This document shows, one piece after another, positions 1 to 8,791 of a stretch of 32,175 nucleotides of DNA. The stretch's first letter is position 1. Every line of letters starts with the position of its first letter. The notes under the pieces were generated by a model that searched no databases, was not told where the DNA came from, and saw only the letters and a list, made by a program, of their open reading frames with translations. The position numbers and the translations under genes are program-made. The stretch is from Prochlorococcus sp. AG-409-B13 (GTDB lineage Bacteria > Cyanobacteriota > Cyanobacteriia > PCC-6307 > Cyanobiaceae), in the NCBI GenBank assembly GCA_003216035.1, contig QCJM01000015.1:1-32175 (forward strand), read 5' to 3'.

Positions 1-2
1 TG

Positions 3-1472
3 CCACAAATATTTGGAACCATCACTGTAAGCGATGGTATTTCTATGGGAACAGAAGGTATGAAATATTCACTTGTCTCAAGAGAGGTGATTGCAGATTC
101 AATTGAAACTGCTTGCAACGCTCAAAGTATGGATGGAGTACTTGCAATCGGTGGTTGCGATAAAAACATGCCAGGTGCAATGATATCCATGGCTCGCATG
201 AATATACCCGCTATATTTGTATATGGTGGGACAATTAAGCCAGGCAAATTAGAGGGTCAAGATCTTACTGTAGTAAGTGCATTCGAGGCTGTAGGAAAAT
301 TGGCAAGTGGAAAAATTGATAAGAAAAGGCTCATAGAGGTTGAGAAGAATGCCTGTCCAGGGGCAGGAAGTTGTGGAGGCATGTTTACAGCAAACACTAT
401 GTCTGCAGCCATTGAAGTAATGGGGCTTAGTCTCCCATACAGTTCAACAATGGCGGCGGAAGATGAAGAGAAGGCGGAAAATGCTGCCCAAAGCGCAGCA
501 GTGCTAGTTGAAGCTATAAAATCCAATATAAGGCCCCTTGATCTACTAACAAAGGAAGCATTTGAAAATGCGATTAGCGTGATAATGGCTATTGGTGGGT
601 CGACTAATGCTGTACTTCATTTACTGGCAATTGCCCGCACAGCTGGCGTAGAACTTTGTATCGATGATTTTGAAAGAATTCGTCAGAAAGTACCTGTAAT
701 TTGCGATCTAAAGCCAAGCGGAAGGTTTGTCACTGTTGACCTGCATAAAGCTGGCGGTATTCCTCAAGTAATGAGATTACTACTAGATGCAGGATTAATT
801 CATGGCAATTGTAGAAATATTGAAGGAAAAACCATAAGAGAAATCCTTAAGAATGTACCATCTACACCTTCACAAATTAATGAGGTAATTAAACCATTAA
901 CAAACCCACTTTACGAAAAAGGACATTTGGCAATTCTCAAAGGAAATCTTGCTGAGGAAGGAAGTGTAGCCAAGATTAGTGGGATAAAAAAACCAGTTCT
1001 AACAGGACCTGCAACTGTTTTTGAAAGCGAAGAAGAATGCCTAACCGCAATCCTAGACAATAAAGTTAAGGCTGGTGATGTAATAATTATTAGATATGAA
1101 GGCCCAGTAGGAGGTCCGGGAATGCGCGAAATGCTTGCCCCTACTTCGGCAATAGTTGGACAAGGACTTGGCGATAAAGTTGCGCTTATAACAGATGGGC
1201 GATTTAGTGGTGGAACATACGGATTAGTAGTAGGTCATGTAGCTCCAGAAGCTGCCGTTGGTGGAACTATTGGCTTAATAAATAATGGTGACAGCATCAC
1301 AGTCGATGCACAAAAAGGACTTATTCAACTCAACGTAGACCCTGAAGAAATAAAAAGACGGCGATCCTTATGGAAAAAACCCCAATCTCAATATAAATCT
1401 GGAATACTTGGTAAATATGCTCGACTAGTAACTAGTTCAAGCATGGGTGCAGTAACAGATAGTTTTGAATAA
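3..1472 (+). CDS. ilvD: dihydroxy-acid dehydratase, 5' end outside window
   Basis: Dehydrates 2,3-dihydroxy-isovalerate and 2,3-dihydroxy-3-methylvalerate to the 2-keto acids, the third common step of valine and isoleucine synthesis; cytoplasmic, iron-sulfur dependent. The open frame continues to the window edge and reads [20 protein letters not shown] before the first in-frame ATG at 45, which is conserved family sequence, so 45 is not the start. About 489 residues are visible; family members are near 560, so roughly 65-70 N-terminal residues are missing. Visible signatures are [10 protein letters not shown], the cysteine stretch [28 protein letters not shown] and, near the end, VGGPGMREM followed by [10 protein letters not shown]. 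The stop is intact. It converges on a leftward gene ending 12 bases away. Identity is very secure. Confidence 0.97.
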   Translation, partial: PQIFGTITVSDGISMGTEGMKYSLVSREVIADSIETACNAQSMDGVLAIGGCDKNMPGAMISMARMNIPAIFVYGGTIKPGKLEGQDLTVVSAFEAVGKLASGKIDKKRLIEVEKNACPGAGSCGGMFTANTMSAAIEVMGLSLPYSSTMAAEDEEKAENAAQSAAVLVEAIKSNIRPLDLLTKEAFENAISVIMAIGGSTNAVLHLLAIARTAGVELCIDDFERIRQKVPVICDLKPSGRFVTVDLHKAGGIPQVMRLLLDAGLIHGNCRNIEGKTIREILKNVPSTPSQINEVIKPLTNPLYEKGHLAILKGNLAEEGSVAKISGIKKPVLTGPATVFESEEECLTAILDNKVKAGDVIIIRYEGPVGGPGMREMLAPTSAIVGQGLGDKVALITDGRFSGGTYGLVVGHVAPEAAVGGTIGLINNGDSITVDAQKGLIQLNVDPEEIKRRRSLWKKPQSQYKSGILGKYARLVTSSSMGAVTDSFE

Positions 1473-1484
1473 GCTTAATTTTTA

Positions 1485-1895
1485 TTAGGAAGTAACAAAT
1501 AACGCTTTTAATCTTCTTGCCAGTGCTTCTAATCTGTCACCTTCAGATGGGGTAGAACAAAGCTTTCCATTATCACTATCCATCCAAATAGAATGTTGAC
1601 CATGCCAAAGGATAGGTCTCTTATGTTGATTACACCAAGATAAGATTAGGCTAATATCACTTCCACTTCTAGAAATATCTACGTCAAGATCATTCTCAGG
1701 GTGACGTTCTCCATCTTGATCACGGCATTCAATTCTAACGATCAAATCTTTAGTTGATTCTTTGCCACAAGTGGTATCAACATCAGGAGTTTGATCAACC
1801 ACTGAATACTGCCAAGGCTTCAAGCATAAATCTGCAGCCGCTGCAATTAGAGGGAAATAATCTGCCGAAGAATTATTAGCGTTAAGGTATGGCAA
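1485..1895 (-). CDS. conserved-looking unknown protein, 136 aa
   Basis: I do not recognise a family. The protein is soluble-looking, has no signal peptide or membrane segment, and is acidic in its centre (a stretch rich in Asp, Glu and Arg around residues 45-75). A Trp/His-rich patch (SWCNQHKRPILWHGQHSIWMD) lies near residues 86-107, and it ends in a basic Leu-rich helix. The start is uncertain: the only early candidate is TTG at 1895, which overlaps the end of the upstream CIA30 gene by 14 bases, suggesting translational coupling; later GTG or TTG codons would shorten it by about 27-33 residues. It is the last gene of the leftward glpX-to-pgl block, so it probably shares a transcript with the CIA30 protein. 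Function unknown. Confidence 0.7.
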   Translation of the reverse strand: MPYLNANNSSADYFPLIAAAADLCLKPWQYSVVDQTPDVDTTCGKESTKDLIVRIECRDQDGERHPENDLDVDISRSGSDISLILSWCNQHKRPILWHGQHSIWMDSDNGKLCSTPSEGDRLEALARRLKALFVTS

Positions 1896-2457
1896 TTATT
1901 GAACGCAAGAGTATGCGGATCATGCCAGGTTTAAAACCTGGGTTAAGTTCTCCAGATCGACCAAACTTGGAATGTAACAATTGAAACTGACTAATGGTTG
2001 AGGGATCAAAAGTAGCAGGGAAAGTTACTCGTTTAGCACGAATAGTTGGCTGAAGATTACTGAAAAGTATTTCCAACTGAGTTGTTCCTTCTATTTGAGT
2101 TGGCACTTCGGCGACCCAACGAAGGCCACCTGAAATAAAATCAGTAAGTCCAAAGAAATTATCTTGGCAAGCAATCGCAAGCTTTAAAGTTCGGCCTTGA
2201 CCATCAACTATAAGTTTTAATCCCCTGTACTCTGAGAGGTTAATAGGAGGAGAAAGCAAAGGGGATCTACAACTAACAAATCCACCTCCTTTTTCAACTA
2301 GATCACCATTCAGCTTAAGTCCATCTGTAGTAACACTACAGATGGCAGTACTGGATCCACCCATAATCGTGTCATTAAGGGAGGTCCAATCTGAAAACTG
2401 TTTGCCAGAAACAATTACATGTTCTGATTGTAATTCTGGAGGTAAGTCCTGATTCAC
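1882..2457 (-). CDS. CIA30-family protein (complex I intermediate-associated 30-like)
   Basis: A 191-residue protein matching the CIA30 (NDUFAF1-like) domain, a galactose-binding-type beta sandwich. Seen directly: the N-terminal FSDWTSLNDTIMGGSST (W-x-x-x-N-D-x-V/I-M-G-G-x-S type signature), the following GDLVEKGGGFVSCRSP and the GLKLIVDGQGRTLKLAI strand. In mitochondria the family assists complex I assembly; in plants and cyanobacteria homologues have also been tied to other membrane complexes, so a precise role cannot be given. No signal peptide or membrane segment is visible. The start is GTG at 2457; no better upstream start is apparent. It lies 55 bases after pgl and overlaps the next unknown gene, so the two may be co-translated. 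Family call is good; function is inferred only from the family. Confidence 0.85.
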   Translation of the reverse strand: MNQDLPPELQSEHVIVSGKQFSDWTSLNDTIMGGSSTAICSVTTDGLKLNGDLVEKGGGFVSCRSPLLSPPINLSEYRGLKLIVDGQGRTLKLAIACQDNFFGLTDFISGGLRWVAEVPTQIEGTTQLEILFSNLQPTIRAKRVTFPATFDPSTISQFQLLHSKFGRSGELNPGFKPGMIRILLRSIIAIP

Positions 2458-2463
2458 TTAAAG

Positions 2464-2502
2464 TTAGCAACCATATTTATAAAGTTGAGAATAGTTGGCT
2501 AA
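2464..2502 (-). other. imperfect inverted repeat between pgl and the CIA30 gene
   Basis: TTAGCAAC at 2464-2471 pairs with GTTGGCTAA at 2494-2502 with one bulged base, around a 22-base AT-rich loop. It fills the 55-base spacer between two leftward genes. On the transcript it is followed only by a weak CUUUAA, so an intrinsic terminator is doubtful; a processing or stabilising hairpin is equally possible. Confidence 0.3.
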
Positions 2503-2512
2503 AGATTTGTAC

Positions 2513-3226
2513 CTATACAAGGGCTGCGGCCGCCTCATCAGCCAATACCAAAACCTCAGTATGAGGTTGCACTAATTTTGCAGGTGTACGGTATATAGAT
2601 TCCAAAGGATTCAATAATCTTATTAATGCATTTTGCTTGGCAGCTCCACTAACCATAAAAATCACTTTCCTGGCAGAACTTAGGACAGGAGATGTAAGTG
2701 TAATCCGGTCAAGGCCTTTGCCATGACTAACAGTTGCCCAAGAATCTAAAACATTCAAAGCATCAGTTTCTGGAAATAACGATGCAGTATGCCCATCATC
2801 ACCAAGACCTAATAGCAATAAGTCAAAAATAGGAGGATCTCCTACACAGATTCTTTTTAAAAGAGCAGAGAATGCTTCTGCACTAGCCTTTGGAGATGGA
2901 AAGTCAATAGTTGGTACAGGGTGAAATATTGCTTCTGATCCAGGGCCACTAGAAAGAAGTGTTCTTCTTATCATCCTTGCATTACTTGATTCATCATCTG
3001 GGTCTACCCAACGCTCATCTCCAAGGAATACATCGACTCGAGACCAAGGCAAATGCTCTTGACCCAATAAACTATATGCAAGAGATGGAGTAGAGCCACC
3101 TGATAGAGCTATCTGAGCTCTTTCTCGTTGATCTAAAGCAAGATCAATATGAGATGCAATGATTTGAACAGCTCTACGGGCTAAATCTTTTTGATCAATT
3201 GCAAGTTCTAGATGGTAATTAGTCAT
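2513..3226 (-). CDS. pgl: 6-phosphogluconolactonase
   Basis: Hydrolyses 6-phosphogluconolactone to 6-phosphogluconate, step two of the oxidative pentose phosphate pathway; cytoplasmic. The 237-residue length is normal for the NagB-like family. Visible signatures are IALSGGSTPSLAYSLL (phosphate-binding loop, about residues 40-56), FLGDERWVDPDDESSN (about 87-102) and LLLLGLGDDGHTASLFPET (about 137-155, containing the catalytic Asp/His region). Starts with ATG at 3226, 10 bases after the gnd stop, so it is almost certainly co-transcribed with gnd and supplies gnd's substrate. In cyanobacteria this pathway makes NADPH at night from glycogen, which fits glgC directly upstream of gnd. Confidence 0.95.
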   Translation of the reverse strand: MTNYHLELAIDQKDLARRAVQIIASHIDLALDQRERAQIALSGGSTPSLAYSLLGQEHLPWSRVDVFLGDERWVDPDDESSNARMIRRTLLSSGPGSEAIFHPVPTIDFPSPKASAEAFSALLKRICVGDPPIFDLLLLGLGDDGHTASLFPETDALNVLDSWATVSHGKGLDRITLTSPVLSSARKVIFMVSGAAKQNALIRLLNPLESIYRTPAKLVQPHTEVLVLADEAAAALV

Positions 3227-3236
3227 TGCCAGTTAA

Positions 3237-4655
3237 TCATTCTAACCATTCAGTATGAAAAGATCCTTCCTGATCAATACGCTCGTAGGTATGTGAACCA
3301 AAGCAATCTCTCATGGCTTGAACCAAGTTCTGAGGCAAACGGCCTGAACGATAGCTATTGATGTAGTCAAGGGAGCTACTTAAACAAGGTAAAGGGATGC
3401 CTCTTTGCGCAGCTCCAGAAACAATATTAGCAAGGTTATGTAAACGAGAATTGACCTGCTCAGCAAACCATGAGTCAATCAAAAGGTTTTGAAGATGAGG
3501 ATCTGCTTCATAAGCATTCTGAATTCTCTTAAGTAATTGAGAGCGGATAATGCAACCCCCTTTCCAAATCTGAGCAATAGAAGGTAAGTTCAAATTGTAT
3601 TTATATTCATCTGAAGCACTACGCAACAATTCCATACCTTGTGCATAAGAAGCAATTGTCGCTAGCACCACTGCGTCCATAAGGGGTGCCATTCCATCCT
3701 GAGCACAACCGAGATCAAAAGAGGAAAGAGCAGGAGCTTTGATAATTGATTCAGCCTTGACTCTTTGAACCTTCAGAGAACTCATTACTCGCGCATTTAA
3801 AGAAGCATAGATAGTTGGTACAGAGGCTCCAAGTTCCAACGCACTAATCACTGTCCATAAACCAGTACCTTTTTGACCAGCTTTATCCATAATTTTCTCT
3901 ACAAGGTCTGAGTCGTCCTCTGGGTCTCTAGCTCTCAAACAAACTTCAGTTATCTCTACTAAATAGGAAGAAAGTTCTTCAGTCCTATTCCAATGGGACA
4001 TCACATCAGCAATCTGGTTGCCATTCAAGCCTCCTATGCGCTTCATAACGTCATAAGCTTCAGAAAGTATTTGCTCTATGCCGTACTCAATCCCGTTATG
4101 CACGGTCTTTACAAAATGGCCTGAGCCGCCAGGGCCTATATAAGCAACACAGGGGCCATCCTCTACTTGGGCGGCCATTTTGGAAACCAAACTTTCTATC
4201 GCATCGTAAGAAGCTTTTGTTCCTCCAGGCATCATGCTCGGACCTTCAAAAGCACCTTTAGCTCCCCCAGATACACCCATGCCTATATACCCAAAGCTTT
4301 TGCTTTCTAATTGAGCTACACGCCTCTCAGTATCACGAAATTCCGAGTTCCCTCCATCAATCAACAAATCTCCCTTCTCAAGGTATTTAGAGATCTGATC
4401 AATAACAGCATCAGTGGCTGAACCCGCCTTGACCATCATCAAAATTCTTCGGGGGCGTTCAAGTTTGCTTACAAAATCCTTTAGGTCAGAAGCCCCAGTA
4501 ATTGATTTACCTGCTCCTCGACCTTCTAGAAAAGCTTGAGTTTTTGAGTAAGTGCGGTTGTATACAACACTTGAAAAACCATTTCGTTCAGCGTTTAGGA
4601 CGAGATTTTCGCCCATAACCCCAAGACCTATTAAACCAAAATGCGCCTTGGACAT
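3237..4655 (-). CDS. gnd: 6-phosphogluconate dehydrogenase, decarboxylating
   Basis: Oxidises 6-phosphogluconate to ribulose 5-phosphate and CO2, producing NADPH. The 472 residues match the usual bacterial length. Seen directly: the N-terminal Rossmann loop GLIGLGVMGENLVLN (residues 7-21), LLIDGGNSEFRDTERR, the family signature MGVSGGAKGAFEGPSMMPGG and the catalytic stretch GSGHFVKTVHNGIEYG. The C-terminal all-helical domain contains KGGCIIRSQLL and ends with GSFHTEWLE. Starts with ATG at 4655 with no clear Shine-Dalgarno; instead two hairpins stand just upstream (4666-4704 and 4705-4725), which may influence expression. pgl follows 10 bases later. Product ribulose 5-phosphate feeds Rpe, encoded nearby on the other strand. 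Confidence 0.97.
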   Translation of the reverse strand: MSKAHFGLIGLGVMGENLVLNAERNGFSSVVYNRTYSKTQAFLEGRGAGKSITGASDLKDFVSKLERPRRILMMVKAGSATDAVIDQISKYLEKGDLLIDGGNSEFRDTERRVAQLESKSFGYIGMGVSGGAKGAFEGPSMMPGGTKASYDAIESLVSKMAAQVEDGPCVAYIGPGGSGHFVKTVHNGIEYGIEQILSEAYDVMKRIGGLNGNQIADVMSHWNRTEELSSYLVEITEVCLRARDPEDDSDLVEKIMDKAGQKGTGLWTVISALELGASVPTIYASLNARVMSSLKVQRVKAESIIKAPALSSFDLGCAQDGMAPLMDAVVLATIASYAQGMELLRSASDEYKYNLNLPSIAQIWKGGCIIRSQLLKRIQNAYEADPHLQNLLIDSWFAEQVNSRLHNLANIVSGAAQRGIPLPCLSSSLDYINSYRSGRLPQNLVQAMRDCFGSHTYERIDQEGSFHTEWLE

Positions 4656-4665
4656 GGACAGAAAG

Positions 4666-4725
4666 ATTGACTAATGGGGCCAGTGTGACCATTAAGTAGT
4701 CAATTTGCTGCTTTCTAGGCAGCAA
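4666..4725 (-). promoter_or_regulatory. tandem hairpins in the gnd leader
   Basis: Two inverted repeats sit back to back. The first pairs ATTGACTA plus ATGG (4666-4677) with CCAT and TAGTCAAT (4689-4692 and 4697-4704), 12 pairs with a 4-base bulge and an 11-base loop. The second is a perfect TTGCTGC / GCAGCAA (4705-4711 and 4719-4725) with a 7-base loop. The proximal arm ends 10 bases before the gnd ATG, close enough to affect ribosome access. Neither is followed by a U run on the minus strand, so a simple terminator for glgC is less likely. Role is inference. Confidence 0.45.
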
Positions 4726-4819
4726 TGTCAGGGTTGAACCATCCTTAAGTTGAAAAAGCCCACCTAACGCAGGAGGTAAGTAGTGCTTAAGGAATTAAGG
4801 CAAATAACACTAGAAACTT

Positions 4820-6115
4820 TTAGATAAGAGTTCCATCTGAAATCGTTGCATTCTTTACAACGACAACAATGCCATTGCGAATGTAAAAACCTTGATCTGC
4901 ACGATCTGCCTCCTCAACTCTATCTTTATTGATAATGGTGACGTTATTTCCAATTCTTGTGTTCTTATCAAGAATAGCTCTCTTTACAGTTGTGCCTTGA
5001 CCTACACCAAGAGGGATTCCTCCACCATTCCTAAGAGCATTTCTTTCATCAGAAGACTCAAAAAAGTCTGATCCCATAACCAAAGATTCTTGCAAAACCA
5101 CATCACTCTCGATTCTACTTCTCACTCCTAAAACACAATGATGAATACTGCAAGATTTCAGTATTGAGCCCTCTCCAATAATAGAATCAGTTAACTGACA
5201 ATCTACTAATTTAGTAGGCGGCAAATAACGAGGTCTGGTATATATCGGGAATTTCTCATCAAAAAAGCTAAAGGGAGGCTGCGGTTGTTGTGTTAAAGCA
5301 AGATTAGCCTCATAAAAAGCACCTATAGTTCCTATATCTTCCCAGTAATCATCAAACACATAACTCTTAAGTCTATCTCCACGATTCAATGCCTCAGGAA
5401 TGACCTCCTTACCAAAATCCTTATAAGTTGGGTTTTTATTTAACAAATCAAATAATGTTTTCCTACTAAAAACATAAATACCCATAGAGGCTAAATAGGG
5501 TTTTTCTTTAGCGGATTCCGGTGTCAGTCCGAAGGGAGTTGTATCCACTGCCATCTCTTTCAAAGAATCACCCTTAGGTTTTTCACGAAATTCCTTAATG
5601 TCTCCTTGATTATCAGTACGCATAAGGCCAAATGCTTCAGCCTGCTCTGAGTTCACAGGTAAGGCAGCAACAGTTAAATCCGCCCCAGTAGCTCGATGAT
5701 GTTCTACAAAGAGGCTGTAATCCATTCGATAAAGCTGATCCCCAGAAAGAATTAGATATTCATCAACATCCCACTCTTGAAATAACCACTGATATTTCCT
5801 AACTGCATCAGCTGTGCCTTCAAACCAAGAAGGGCTTTCAGGAGTTTGTTGAGCAGCCAACACCTCAACGAATCCCTGACCAAAAGGTGCGCTGAGGTTA
5901 TAGCTCTGAGCTAGATGCCTATTTAGGGAAGCACTGTTGAACTGGGTCAAAACGTACATCTTGTTGATGTTCGAATTGATGCAATTGCTAATTGGAATAT
6001 CAATCAGTCGATACTTACCAGCAAGAGGCACTGCGGGTTTAGCCCTCATCTTTGTTAAAGGGTAGAGACGCGTACCAGCTCCTCCACCAAGAATAATTGC
6101 CAGAACTCGCTTCAT
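4820..6115 (-). CDS. glgC: glucose-1-phosphate adenylyltransferase (ADP-glucose pyrophosphorylase)
   Basis: Makes ADP-glucose from ATP and glucose 1-phosphate, the committed step of glycogen synthesis. The 431-residue length is typical of the cyanobacterial/plant small-subunit type. Visible: the nucleotide-binding start [27 protein letters not shown] (given in two overlapping parts: [12 protein letters not shown] and [20 protein letters not shown]), [20 protein letters not shown] and [20 protein letters not shown]. The C-terminal part is a left-handed beta helix with hexapeptide repeats, and the last 30 residues ([20 protein letters not shown]) match the region that binds the activator 3-phosphoglycerate in this class. 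ATG at 6115 is preceded by AGGATAAGG. It lies between hemA and gnd on the same strand, placing glycogen synthesis next to the pathway that consumes it. Confidence 0.97.
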   Translation of the reverse strand: MKRVLAIILGGGAGTRLYPLTKMRAKPAVPLAGKYRLIDIPISNCINSNINKMYVLTQFNSASLNRHLAQSYNLSAPFGQGFVEVLAAQQTPESPSWFEGTADAVRKYQWLFQEWDVDEYLILSGDQLYRMDYSLFVEHHRATGADLTVAALPVNSEQAEAFGLMRTDNQGDIKEFREKPKGDSLKEMAVDTTPFGLTPESAKEKPYLASMGIYVFSRKTLFDLLNKNPTYKDFGKEVIPEALNRGDRLKSYVFDDYWEDIGTIGAFYEANLALTQQPQPPFSFFDEKFPIYTRPRYLPPTKLVDCQLTDSIIGEGSILKSCSIHHCVLGVRSRIESDVVLQESLVMGSDFFESSDERNALRNGGGIPLGVGQGTTVKRAILDKNTRIGNNVTIINKDRVEEADRADQGFYIRNGIVVVVKNATISDGTLI

Positions 6116-6238
6116 CCTTATCCTGCAAAGCTGTTAGGTCATGCAAACCTACTGGAGAACTGATTCCTAAAGCCAGCAAAAAGGAGAGATTAAGTAAGAC
6201 TTCTGAGAATCAAACCGCGACAAGCTGCATACAACAGA

Positions 6239-7549
6239 TTAATCATCACTTTCATTGGCACTCAAATCGAAGAGGGTTTCAACTATTCTCAAAGAATCCT
6301 GACGTTCCTGTCTTGCCTGAGGAGCCCTCAAACGAGTAACAGGTGTATGAAGAATTTTATTGATAATTCCCTTACTTAGGGCTTCAACAACCTTTCTTTC
6401 TCTAGCAGAGAAATCTGGTCCCATGCGACTTAGAGCTTTCATCAGCTCCTCACTTCTAATGGACTCAAGTGATGCTCTCAAGCGATTAATAGTTGGAACA
6501 GCCTCAAGACTGTCCCACCACTCAAGAAATAATCTTCCTTCTTCCTTCAGCAAACCCTCTGCTTCTAATGCAACCTGTTGCCGAGCCTCTTGGTTCCGAG
6601 AAACAACTTCTTGCAAATCATCCACATCATGCGAATCAACTCCAGGGATATCAACAACATCAGCAGCAATATTGCGCGGCACCCCAATATCTATCAACCG
6701 AAGGGAAAGTGTTTGATTCAGGAGCTTCAAACGAGTTGCATTAATAATTGGTTGTTCCGATGCAGTACTAGTGAAGACGAGAGACGAAGAAGTTAAGCAA
6801 TCATCCAAATCATCGAGCAAATGGCATTTAACAACAAGATCTGGGAAATCAGCGGCTAAAGACTCAGCTCTTTTAAGAGTGCGATTTAAAAGAGTCAATT
6901 CAGAACAGCCTTTTGCCTGAAGATGTTGAAGGAGCAATCGACTCATACGACCAGCCCCTACTACCGCAACTTTTTCAGATTCGAGGGTGAGCAACTGATC
7001 CTGTCCACGTGATTGACCAAGTTTCAACTGAGCAAGCTCTACTGCAGCAGAACTAATAGAAACTGCACCTGTTCCAAGATTAGTTTCGCTACGGACACGT
7101 TTACCTGTACTAACTGCCTGGGTAAGAAGACGGTTAAGGATTGGCCCCATAGATTGGTTCTCTTGGCCAAGTCGAAGCATCTTCTTAACCTGAGAAAGGA
7201 TTTGTCCTTCTCCTAAAACCAAACTGTCAAGACCAGCTGAAACACGCATTAAATGTGCCACAGCCTCTTCTTGATGATATGTAAATAGATGAGGATTAAG
7301 TTCTTGCTCAGAAATCCCTGAATGTTCTCTAAGGAAATCTCCTATAGCTGCTACACCCTGTTCAGGATTACGTACCAAAGTATATATTTCTAATCGATTG
7401 CAGGTACTTAGGATTGAAGCCTCAAGTACCTGTTCCTTATCTCTCAATTTCTTAAGAGATTCTCCAATGGTTAGCTCTGGAATGCTCAGCTTTTCACGGA
7501 TCTCAACCGGCGCCGTGCGATGACTAAGACCGACAACGGCAATGTGCAT
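6239..7549 (-). CDS. hemA: glutamyl-tRNA reductase
   Basis: Reduces glutamate on tRNA-Glu to glutamate-1-semialdehyde with NADPH, the first committed step to heme and chlorophyll. The protein is 436 residues, a normal length. Seen: N-terminal VVGLSHRTAPVEIREKLSI (residues 5-23), the catalytic cysteine stretch STCNRLEIY with Cys50, GLDSLVLGEGQILSQVK, the Rossmann loop VVGAGRMSRLLLQHL, and a C-terminal dimerisation helix region ending in an acidic tail. Starts at ATG 7549, 31 bases after glpX on the same strand, with AGGAACC upstream. A 123-base spacer separates it from glgC and carries a short TAGGT/ACCTA inverted repeat (6135-6151) but no gene. Neighbours link carbon fixation and storage with pigment synthesis, presumably all light-dependent. 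Confidence 0.97.
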   Translation of the reverse strand: MHIAVVGLSHRTAPVEIREKLSIPELTIGESLKKLRDKEQVLEASILSTCNRLEIYTLVRNPEQGVAAIGDFLREHSGISEQELNPHLFTYHQEEAVAHLMRVSAGLDSLVLGEGQILSQVKKMLRLGQENQSMGPILNRLLTQAVSTGKRVRSETNLGTGAVSISSAAVELAQLKLGQSRGQDQLLTLESEKVAVVGAGRMSRLLLQHLQAKGCSELTLLNRTLKRAESLAADFPDLVVKCHLLDDLDDCLTSSSLVFTSTASEQPIINATRLKLLNQTLSLRLIDIGVPRNIAADVVDIPGVDSHDVDDLQEVVSRNQEARQQVALEAEGLLKEEGRLFLEWWDSLEAVPTINRLRASLESIRSEELMKALSRMGPDFSARERKVVEALSKGIINKILHTPVTRLRAPQARQERQDSLRIVETLFDLSANESDD

Positions 7550-7580
7550 AAAAGGTTCCTTTAATCACTTCTAGTTGCTA

Positions 7581-8585
7581 TCAATTCAAAGAGATGCTTT
7601 TTGCACCATCCTTGATATGAATAGTGTTAGTGAATCGAGCAGTGTCGTCCAAAGTGCTAATTACTAGACTGCTTGTACGAGTGCAATCTCTTTCAAACTT
7701 CACTCCATGGAATAACAATCCATCTGTAATGCCACTTCCAGCAAATACAACGTTTTCTCCTGAAGCTAATTCTTCTGCCTCATAAATCTTGTCAATTTCT
7801 GTAATACCCATTTCATTCAAACGTGCAATGTTGCCTTCTTTGGTGTAATCGGCCCACTCACTAGTCTGAGCAATTGCAGGGTCATAAACCAATTGACCTT
7901 GAAAGTGGCCACCTAAAGCTCGCATTGCCGCTGCGGAAATTACCCCTTCAGGAGCTGCACCGATACCCATTAAACAATGAGTACCAGTTCCAGCAAATCC
8001 ACAAGCTATAGCTGCCTGTACATCTCCATCTGAAATAGGTTGAACTCTTGCCCCAGTAGATCGAATTTCTGAAATCAAATCTTTATGCCTAGCTCTATCC
8101 ATTACGACAATTGTAAGTTCACTAACCGCCAATCCAATACATTGACTAAGAATTTTGATGTTCTCAGTAGCACTTTTTCTAATATCAACTTTACCCTTAG
8201 CTGCTGGTGGAGCTGCCAGTTTCTTCATGTAGAAATCTGGTGCATTAAATAACCCTCCCCGATCAGAAGCTGCCAAAACAGCCATAGATCCACGTTGGTT
8301 ATTAGCACAGAGATTTGTACCTTCACAGGGATCAACAGCAAAATCAACACCGGGCCCAGAACCACTTCCTACTTCTTCGCCTATGTAAAGCATCGGGGCT
8401 TCATCTCGCTCACCTTCTCCGATAACAATGCGACCCTGCATTTGAATCTGCCCCATGCGTTTACGCATGGCTTCAACAGCAGCAGCATCAGCTTCATCCT
8501 TCTTCCCTAAACCAGTTAGTTGAGCAGAAGCTATGGCCGCTTGCTCTACGACTTCGAGAATTTCCTGAATAAGAGTGCGATCCAC
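7581..8585 (-). CDS. glpX: class II fructose-1,6-/sedoheptulose-1,7-bisphosphatase
   Basis: Removes the C1 phosphate from fructose 1,6-bisphosphate and, in cyanobacteria, sedoheptulose 1,7-bisphosphate, so it serves both the Calvin cycle and gluconeogenesis. The 334 residues match GlpX-family length. Signatures seen: [20 protein letters not shown] (about residues 54-73), [15 protein letters not shown] (metal-binding Asp/Glu, about 80-94), [10 protein letters not shown] and [20 protein letters not shown]. The ORF begins with GTG at 8585; no ATG lies close upstream and no strong Shine-Dalgarno is visible, but residues [21 protein letters not shown] fit the family start. First gene of the leftward glpX-hemA-glgC-gnd-pgl block and divergent from rpe, another Calvin/pentose-phosphate enzyme, across 206 bases. 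Known under fbp/glpX names in cyanobacteria. Confidence 0.95.
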   Translation of the reverse strand: MDRTLIQEILEVVEQAAIASAQLTGLGKKDEADAAAVEAMRKRMGQIQMQGRIVIGEGERDEAPMLYIGEEVGSGSGPGVDFAVDPCEGTNLCANNQRGSMAVLAASDRGGLFNAPDFYMKKLAAPPAAKGKVDIRKSATENIKILSQCIGLAVSELTIVVMDRARHKDLISEIRSTGARVQPISDGDVQAAIACGFAGTGTHCLMGIGAAPEGVISAAAMRALGGHFQGQLVYDPAIAQTSEWADYTKEGNIARLNEMGITEIDKIYEAEELASGENVVFAGSGITDGLLFHGVKFERDCTRTSSLVISTLDDTARFTNTIHIKDGAKSISLN

Positions 8586-8791
8586 TTTTAAGCTGAGTAG
8601 GGATTGTGTTAATGCGAAAGAGAAGAGGCTGGGCTTCAGATACCATCGAAACGAATTTCAATGATCATGTAAAAAGGAACCAATACCGAATGGCTAACAG
8701 CTCTTTAGCGCCGCTAACTGTATCAGTGCAAGTAACTGCGAAAAAATGATTACCGTCAATTCATAGAATCTCAACTCACCACCACATATCG
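8586..8791. promoter_or_regulatory. divergent promoter region glpX / rpe
   Basis: These 206 bases lie between the start codons of two divergent carbon-cycle genes and must carry both promoters. A perfect small palindrome TTAGC-GCC-GCTAA sits at 8705-8717, near the middle. A possible -10 box TAGAAT for rpe is at 8764-8769, 22 bases before its ATG. No convincing open reading frame or structural RNA was seen. The palindrome could be an operator for both genes; this is inference. Confidence 0.5.

Noticed and set aside
257-526. Reverse-strand ORF inside ilvD, and similar ORFs opposite hemA, glyS, tsf, rpsB and devC
   Set aside because: All lie wholly inside strongly conserved genes, are short, have no recognisable motifs and mirror codon usage of the real gene.
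1153-6496. Repeated word ATAGTTGG seen about six times in the first 6.5 kb
   Set aside because: Most copies lie in coding DNA in differing frames and contexts, with no regular spacing; probably chance in AT-rich sequence.
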